Assembly (NCBI GenBank): GCA_030613165.1
Contig: JAUWMN010000037.1
Coordinates: 1 to 9,675 of the forward strand
Direction: 5' to 3'
Length of the DNA stretch: 9,675 bases
DNA from: Desulfobacterales bacterium
GTDB lineage: Bacteria; Desulfobacterota; Desulfobacteria; Desulfobacterales; C00003106
Under the pieces are notes generated by a model. That model saw only the letters and a list, made by a program, of their open reading frames with translations, was not told the origin of the DNA and made no database searches. A program made the position numbers and the translations under genes. Below, piece by piece: positions 4,893-9,675 of this stretch. Position 1 is the first letter of the stretch; every line of letters begins with the position of its first letter.

Positions 4893-7449
4893 AGCCAGAA
4901 TTTACGAAATTGCTAAAGAATTTGGCATAACCAATAAAGTGCTTTTGGAAAAACTAAAAGAGATGAGTATTCCTGCAAAAAATCATATGAGTGTATTGGA
5001 TGATTCTGAAGTGGCGCGTGTCAAGGATACACTCTTTGGGAAAAAAGAAAAAAAAGGCGTTGTCGAGGAAAAGAGGGTTAAAACTACGGTAATTCGCAGA
5101 CGCAAATTAGCTAAAAAGGCGCCGGAGCCCGTTGAAACAGAAGAAAAGGTTGTTGAAGAGGAGCAACCGACTGAGGGAGTCGTTGCTCCCGTGCCGGAAG
5201 AGCCGGAGGTAGGCAAGGTCCATAAAATAGAGGAAAAGAGGGTGGCTCCTGAACCCGGGGAGCCGGTTGCCGAGGCGCTCAAACCTGAAAAAAAGGCCAA
5301 GCCTAAAAAGAAACAAAAGAAGGAAGCGACAGCGAAGATTATCAGCATGCCTACACCAACAACACCTGTTGTTCCTGTTGAGCCGGAGCCGGAGATAAAG
5401 AAAGAGATAACAGCAAAAGAGGCGGTTTCGGCCAAGGGAAAAGCTAAACCTCTCAAACGTGAGAAGGGTGGGAAAGTTACAGAACTCGAAAAAACAAAGA
5501 AAAAATCAAAGAAAAAACTTGTCGAGATAGAACATGAGAAGAAGTTTTTCAAGAAGACTTCGTTTCGTCACAAGGCGGTTATTGAAGGGGCTGCCCTCTA
5601 TGACAGAAGAGGAAGAGGAAGAGGGAAGAGAAAGAGAGCAAAAGGCGGCCTGGGCCTGAAGGCTGTAGCAAAGACCGCTATTACGACTCCCAAGGCGATT
5701 AAGCGCCGACTCAAAATAGATGATGCCATTGTGGTGTCAGAGTTGGCTAAACGCATGGGCATCAAGGCGGCTGAACTCATCAAGGCGCTGATTGGATTGG
5801 GTGTAATGGCAAATCTGAATCAGGCATTGGATTTTGAAACAGCTTCCCTGCTGGCCACCGAATTTGACTACGAAGTGGAAAGGGCTGTCTTTGAAGAGGA
5901 AACAATAATCGGTGAGGAGGCGGACGATCCGGCAAAATTGAAACCAAGACCCCCAGTGGTAACAATTATGGGTCATGTTGATCACGGTAAGACCTCACTG
6001 CTGGATGTGATACGCAGCACAAACGTGACCGAGGGTGAGGCTGGTGGAATTACCAAGCATATCGGCGCCTATCATGTGAAGGTAGGGGACGGCATTGTTT
6101 CCTTTTTGGATACCCCGGGGCATGAGGCGTTTACAGCTATGCGCGCCCGAGGAGCAGATGTAACGGACATTGTTATATTGGTGGTCGCTGCCGATGACGG
6201 TGTGATGCCTCAAACGGTTGAAGCTATAAACCATGCCAGGGCGGCAAAAGTGCCTATTATTGTGGCAGTGAACAAGATTGACAAACCAAACGCGGAACCG
6301 GATCGTATAAAACGCGAATTGGCGGAACAGGGGCTTAGCCCGGAAGAATGGGGCGGAGACACTATATTCGTAGAAGTTTCCGCCAAACAAGGGGAGGGGA
6401 TCGACAGCCTTTTAGAAATGATTCTTCTTCAGGCGGAGGTAATGGAGCTAAAAGCGAATCCCGACAAACTGGCTCGAGGTCGTGTCGTTGAAGCGAGCCT
6501 TGATATGGGGCAGGGGCCTGTTGCTACAGTCTTGGTACAAAGCGGCACTCTTCATCCAGGGGATGCAGTGGTCTGCGGGGCTCAGTACGGTAAAATCAGA
6601 GCGATGAGAGATTCTGCCGGAAATCGCGTTGCTAAAGCAGGGCCATCTATACCGGTGGAGATCATTGGACTGTCCGGCGTCCCTATGGCTGGTGATGAAT
6701 TTGTAGCGCTTGTTGATGAAAAGAAGGCTAAGCAGGTTAGCCTTCATCGTCTTGAACAACAGCGGGCAAAGGAGATGGCTACGACAAGCAAGCTGTCTCT
6801 GGAGAGTCTTTTTGAACAGATGGAAGAAGGTGAGGTCAAGGATTTGAATCTCATTATTCGCGCTGATGTCCAGGGATCGATTGAAGCATTGGCTGATGCG
6901 CTTCACAAGCTTCCATCTTCAGAAGTGAAGATTAATATCGTTCATTCGGCTACCGGCACAATAACCGAATCTGATATTATGCTTTCTTCCGCTTCTAATG
7001 CTATTGTGGTCGGTTTCAACGTTAGGCCCAATTCCAAGGTTCAGGAACTCGCGAACCAGGAAAATGTTGATATCCGCTTTTATGATGTAATCTATAATGC
7101 CATCAACGACATCAAGGGGGCCATTGTAGGGATGATGGCTTCAACCTATGAGGAACATATCTACGGAAAGGCCGAAGTGCGACAGACCTTTGTTATTCCC
7201 AAAATTGGCACCATTGCCGGATGTCATGTTCTCGAAGGCAAGATCGTCCGGAATTCCCAGGCACGACTCCTTCGCGACGGAGTCGTGATCTATAACGGGA
7301 AGCTTGATTCTCTGAGACGCTTTAAGGATGATGTTAAAGAGGTTCAGGCAGGGTATGAATGTGGTATCGGTATAACCAACTACAATGATATCAAAGTCAA
7401 TGATGTTATAGAATGTTATTACGAAGAGGAGATTAAGCCGAAACTGTAG
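4885..7449 (+). CDS. infB: Translation initiation factor IF-2
   Basis: This GTPase brings fMet-tRNA to the 30S subunit and promotes 50S joining. It has 854 residues. An IF2_N domain lies at 1-50 ([21 protein letters not shown]). A long Lys/Glu/Pro-rich linker covers about 52-270 and includes a very basic [13 protein letters not shown] stretch. A second IF2_N-type domain is at about 276-335. The G domain has G1 GHVDHGKT (363-370), G2 GGIT (387-390), G3 DTPGH (409-413), G4 NKID (463-466) and G5 SAK (499-501). Beta-barrel domain II, domain III ([16 protein letters not shown]) and the C-terminal fMet-tRNA-binding barrel ([19 protein letters not shown]) follow. All GTPase motifs are intact. A GGGGGGA run just upstream of the ATG serves as the ribosome binding site. 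Confidence 0.98.
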   Translation: MAKARIYEIAKEFGITNKVLLEKLKEMSIPAKNHMSVLDDSEVARVKDTLFGKKEKKGVVEEKRVKTTVIRRRKLAKKAPEPVETEEKVVEEEQPTEGVVAPVPEEPEVGKVHKIEEKRVAPEPGEPVAEALKPEKKAKPKKKQKKEATAKIISMPTPTTPVVPVEPEPEIKKEITAKEAVSAKGKAKPLKREKGGKVTELEKTKKKSKKKLVEIEHEKKFFKKTSFRHKAVIEGAALYDRRGRGRGKRKRAKGGLGLKAVAKTAITTPKAIKRRLKIDDAIVVSELAKRMGIKAAELIKALIGLGVMANLNQALDFETASLLATEFDYEVERAVFEEETIIGEEADDPAKLKPRPPVVTIMGHVDHGKTSLLDVIRSTNVTEGEAGGITKHIGAYHVKVGDGIVSFLDTPGHEAFTAMRARGADVTDIVILVVAADDGVMPQTVEAINHARAAKVPIIVAVNKIDKPNAEPDRIKRELAEQGLSPEEWGGDTIFVEVSAKQGEGIDSLLEMILLQAEVMELKANPDKLARGRVVEASLDMGQGPVATVLVQSGTLHPGDAVVCGAQYGKIRAMRDSAGNRVAKAGPSIPVEIIGLSGVPMAGDEFVALVDEKKAKQVSLHRLEQQRAKEMATTSKLSLESLFEQMEEGEVKDLNLIIRADVQGSIEALADALHKLPSSEVKINIVHSATGTITESDIMLSSASNAIVVGFNVRPNSKVQELANQENVDIRFYDVIYNAINDIKGAIVGMMASTYEEHIYGKAEVRQTFVIPKIGTIAGCHVLEGKIVRNSQARLLRDGVVIYNGKLDSLRRFKDDVKEVQAGYECGIGITNYNDIKVNDVIECYYEEEIKPKL

Positions 7450-7467
7450 GGATTGTCAATTAAAACC

Positions 7468-7755
7468 ATGGTTATAGGAATCGGTTCTATTGTGTTAAGA
7501 ATCCCGGGGAATTGTTCTCTTAAGGGGAAGCGAAAGATTGTTAAAAGTGTAGTGGGAAAGATCCGCAATACATTTAATGCCTCTGCCGCGGAAATTGCGG
7601 ACAATGATGTTCTCCAGCGGGCGGAAATCGGTTTTGCGCTGGTTGGTAATGATCGGCGGTATATCAATTCGAAACTGGATAAGGTTTTTAATATGGTTGA
7701 TGATATGCATGTGGCCGAAATTATTGATTCAAAAGCAGAAATTATCAGCTTATGA
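7468..7755 (+). CDS. ylxP: YlxP-like DUF503 family protein
   Basis: A 95-residue protein with the DUF503 pattern: a beta strand MVIGIGSIVLRIPG, then SLKGKRKIVKSVVGKIRNTFNASAAEI, then LQRAEIGFALVGND and a C-terminal helix INSKLDKVFNMVDDM. The family commonly lies between infB and rbfA; its biochemical role is not established, and ribosome or translation association is inferred from context. ATG 7468 matches the family start. An in-frame TTG at 7453 would add five residues but has AGGGA directly abutting it. The gene begins 18 bp after infB and its stop overlaps the rbfA start (ATGA). Confidence 0.88.
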   Translation: MVIGIGSIVLRIPGNCSLKGKRKIVKSVVGKIRNTFNASAAEIADNDVLQRAEIGFALVGNDRRYINSKLDKVFNMVDDMHVAEIIDSKAEIISL

Positions 7756-8099
7756 GCGGGGTTAAACGGACAAACAGAGTTTCAGGTCTGATTCAGGCTG
7801 AAGTGTCGGATCTTTTGTTGAAAAAAATAAAAGATCCGCGTCTGTCGTTGGTGACGATTACAGGCGTCAAGGTCAGCAGCGACTTGAAGATCGCTCGTAT
7901 CTATTTTTGTATGGGAAGCAGTAAAAGGTCGCAAGAAGAAGTGCTGGCAGGTTTTAAAAGCGCTGTTGGATTTATGAGAAGAGAACTGGGACATCACCTC
8001 AAACTGAGGTACGTCCCGGCGTTAGCCTTCTATTATGATGACTCTTTTGATTATGGTAATCATATTGAGCGGATACTGAGAGACTTACATGACAAGTAA
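7752..8099 (+). CDS. rbfA: 30S ribosome-binding factor RbfA
   Basis: RbfA is a KH-fold assembly factor that binds immature 30S near the 16S rRNA 5' region and is linked to cold adaptation in E. coli. The 115-residue length is normal. The family pattern is clear: RVSGLIQAEVSDLLLKKIKDPRL, then VTITGVKVSSDLKIARIYF, then FMRRELGHHLKLRYVPALAFYYDDSFDYGNHIERIL. It starts in the ATGA overlap with ylxP and has no strong Shine-Dalgarno, so coupled translation is likely. Its last 11 bases overlap nrnA. Confidence 0.96.
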   Translation: MSGVKRTNRVSGLIQAEVSDLLLKKIKDPRLSLVTITGVKVSSDLKIARIYFCMGSSKRSQEEVLAGFKSAVGFMRRELGHHLKLRYVPALAFYYDDSFDYGNHIERILRDLHDK

Positions 8100-9066
8100 C
8101 TTACTTAAACAGGCAGCAGCTTTTATAAAGAATGAAGGCCGATTCTTGATTACTACTCATGTCAATCCGGATGGAGACGGCATAGGTTCCTCTTTAGCTC
8201 TGGGCGAGATTTTGAAAATGATGGGGAAAGAGGTTGTATATTATTGCGATAGCCCTATCCAGGATCAATATCTTTTTTTGCCCGGCGTGGATCAATTCAC
8301 AAGAAAGCTTGCCGACGTAGAACCATTTAATGTGGTTATTGTCATTGACTGTGGTGACTTGGAGCGTTTGGGAGATATTTCAAGAAAGATCGGAGGGACA
8401 GCAACCGTCCTCAACATTGATCATCATGTGACTAATAACATATCCGGGGAATTGCGATTAGTCGATGCAAACGCCTGCGCGGCAGCCGAAATCGTGTATC
8501 GTCTTATCAAAGAGTTGGAGCAACCTATTACACACTCAGTAGCTTTAAATCTTTATACAGCGATCTTAACAGATACGGGGTCGTTTCGGTTTTCTAATAC
8601 GAACAGAGCCGCGTTTGAAATTTGTGAAGAGCTGGTAGGATTGGGGATTGTGCCCCAGTTTGTGGCACAACAGGTGTACGGCGCCTATCCCGAGGGACGT
8701 CTAAGACTTTTGACCGAGGTTCTGAATTCGTTGGAAATTTCTCCCAATAAAATATTTGCAATGGTAACGGTTACGCACGCAATGATGACAAAGACGAGAA
8801 CCGGTCCCGGGGATATCAACGGATTTGTTGACTACCCTCGATTCATAAAGGGGACAGAGTTTGCTGCTCTTGCGCGGGAGATCGATAAGGAAAAAGTCCA
8901 CGTCAGCCTTCGTTCAAAAGGAAAAGTGGACGTGTCGGAGATCGCAGCAAGGTTTGGCGGTGGGGGGCACTACACCGCATCGGGATTCAATATGGAGGGG
9001 ACTGTCGAGTCGGTTAAAACCCACTTATTTCAGATTGCTGATTCAGTCGCGAAGTCGAGTGGTTGA
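8089..9066 (+). CDS. nrnA: DHH/DHHA1 phosphoesterase, NrnA-type oligoribonuclease/pAp phosphatase
   Basis: A 325-residue DHH superfamily enzyme expected to cut 2-5-nt RNAs to mononucleotides and often to dephosphorylate pAp, using Mn2+. Metal-binding motifs are HVNPDGDG (24-31), VIDCGD (85-90, D87), the DHH triad (111-113) and LTDTGSFRF (D162). The DHHA1 substrate-binding domain ends in GGGGH (290-294). Both domains look complete and the length fits the family. The ATG at 8089 overlaps rbfA by 11 bp. NrnA-type genes commonly lie between rbfA and truB in Desulfobacterota, Firmicutes and Actinobacteria. The stop codon lies within the repeat element that follows. NanoRNase versus pAp preference cannot be read from sequence. 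Confidence 0.93.
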   Translation: MTSNLLKQAAAFIKNEGRFLITTHVNPDGDGIGSSLALGEILKMMGKEVVYYCDSPIQDQYLFLPGVDQFTRKLADVEPFNVVIVIDCGDLERLGDISRKIGGTATVLNIDHHVTNNISGELRLVDANACAAAEIVYRLIKELEQPITHSVALNLYTAILTDTGSFRFSNTNRAAFEICEELVGLGIVPQFVAQQVYGAYPEGRLRLLTEVLNSLEISPNKIFAMVTVTHAMMTKTRTGPGDINGFVDYPRFIKGTEFAALAREIDKEKVHVSLRSKGKVDVSEIAARFGGGGHYTASGFNMEGTVESVKTHLFQIADSVAKSSG

Positions 9067-9127
9067 GTGGTTGGTGGTTGGCTGTTTGACGACTTGACTA
9101 ATTGCAAAACGAAGTGAAGCTGTTTTA
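9052..9127. repeat. Intergenic repeat element, copy 2 (nrnA-truB gap)
   Basis: Bases 9089-9127 match 1254-1292 over 39 ungapped positions with 8 differences, all transitions. The upstream part is again rich in GAGTGGTTGAGTGGTT, as around 1240-1250. The hairpin of copy 1 is degraded here, and only short pairing such as AAGTCG/CGACTT remains. The element contains the nrnA stop codon and ends at the truB ATG. Confidence 0.65.
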
Positions 9128-9675
9128 TGGACGGAGTGTTGTTGGTAGACAAGCCCCCAGGTATTACTTCCGCGGGGGTGGTGGCAAAGTTAAAGCGACT
9201 TTTAAAGGTCAAGAAAATAGGGCATACCGGAACATTGGATCCCTTTGCAACAGGACTTTTGGTCTGTTGTATTAATAAAGCTACCCGTCTGGCAGGGATT
9301 TTGGAGTCTCTGACAAAGGTTTATGAGGGCACGCTGTGGCTTGGGATTCGTACAGATACCCAAGATGCCACCGGCAGGATAATTTCCGAAACGACTGATT
9401 TGTCGCTAACTGAAAGCGAAATTGAGAGCACATGCGCGAAGTTTATAGGAACTATGAAACAGGCGCCTCCCATGTTTTCAGCGCTGAAACACAAGGGTGT
9501 CCCGCTTTATAAGCTTGCGCGTTCAGGGAAAGGGATCGTAAAGCCGCCGCGGCAGATAACGATTCACTCTCTGGAAGTACTTCAGGTAGAGTTGCCCAAA
9601 GTTCGTTTTAAGGTTTGTTGTTCCAAGGGGACTTATATTCGAACATTAGCGTCTGATATTGGAGATACTCTGGAG
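9127..9675 (+). CDS. truB: tRNA pseudouridine(55) synthase TruB (3' partial)
   Basis: TruB converts U55 in the T loop of tRNAs to pseudouridine. The first 183 codons are present and the gene runs off the window. The N-terminus MDGVLLVDKPPGITS is typical. The catalytic motif GHTGTLDPFATG (32-43) has the nucleophile D38. KVYEG, then MKQAPPMFSALKHKGVPLYKLARSG and SKGTYIRTLASDIG are further family motifs. No strong Shine-Dalgarno is seen; only GAAGTGAAG lies near, inside the repeat that ends at this start codon. The family is normally about 300 residues, so the C-terminal PUA-like part is missing here. rpsO and pnp would be expected next. Confidence 0.96.
   Translation, partial: MDGVLLVDKPPGITSAGVVAKLKRLLKVKKIGHTGTLDPFATGLLVCCINKATRLAGILESLTKVYEGTLWLGIRTDTQDATGRIISETTDLSLTESEIESTCAKFIGTMKQAPPMFSALKHKGVPLYKLARSGKGIVKPPRQITIHSLEVLQVELPKVRFKVCCSKGTYIRTLASDIGDTLE

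Noticed and set aside
4983..5552. Long minus-strand open frame opposite infB
   Set aside because: It lies opposite the Lys/Glu/Pro-rich IF2 linker and its low-complexity Ser/Phe composition is the complement of that coding sequence; no family features.
5995..6906. Minus-strand frames within the IF2 GTPase region
   Set aside because: Antisense shadows of the most conserved part of infB; no protein-family character.

Overview
The window holds a conserved bacterial translation and transcription gene cluster with three genes to its left. The order tRNA-Gly, rimP, nusA, ylxR, infB, ylxP (DUF503), rbfA, nrnA (DHH phosphoesterase), truB resembles sulfate-reducer-type Desulfobacterota (former Deltaproteobacteria). 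The moderate GC content, the protein style and the repeat-rich intergenic gaps fit this too. That placement is inference from gene order and protein character, not from a search.

Layout. Bases 1-199 are the C-terminal end of a TrkA-C (RCK-C) potassium channel or transport subunit that starts outside the window. It runs convergently into a minus-strand J-domain co-chaperone of the zinc-finger-less CbpA type (211-1137), which has a near-consensus promoter. Divergent from that gene is birA (1300-2130), a biotin-protein ligase with no N-terminal DNA-binding domain. Its first codons lie in a tandem heptamer, and an inverted-repeat element sits just upstream. A promoter (2188-2216), a tRNA-Gly(CCC) gene (2251-2326), a hairpin and a strong intrinsic terminator (2506-2531) form a leader before rimP. 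The leader parallels E. coli, where tRNA metY precedes rimP-nusA-infB and NusA feeds back on the operon. The rimP-nusA gap (3001-3238) carries a ~126-bp imperfect palindrome.

From nusA on, the genes are tightly packed: nusA/ylxR overlap, ylxR/infB overlap by 8 bp, infB and ylxP are about 18 bp apart, ylxP/rbfA overlap by 4 bp, and rbfA/nrnA overlap by 11 bp. This suggests translational coupling. A 60-bp gap before truB contains a diverged copy of the repeat found upstream of birA. truB runs off the right edge.

Together the products cover 30S maturation (RimP, RbfA), transcription elongation and termination (NusA), initiation (IF2), tRNA pseudouridylation (TruB) and turnover of very short RNAs (NrnA). 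I see no defence system, insertion-sequence transposase, CRISPR array or clearly new multi-gene system. The points worth a second look are small: a tRNA with G at position 54, a terminator abutting rimP whose stem copies the tRNA acceptor stem, the long palindrome, the dispersed repeat at two gene starts, and an acidic/basic dual-frame tandem repeat at the nusA-ylxR junction.
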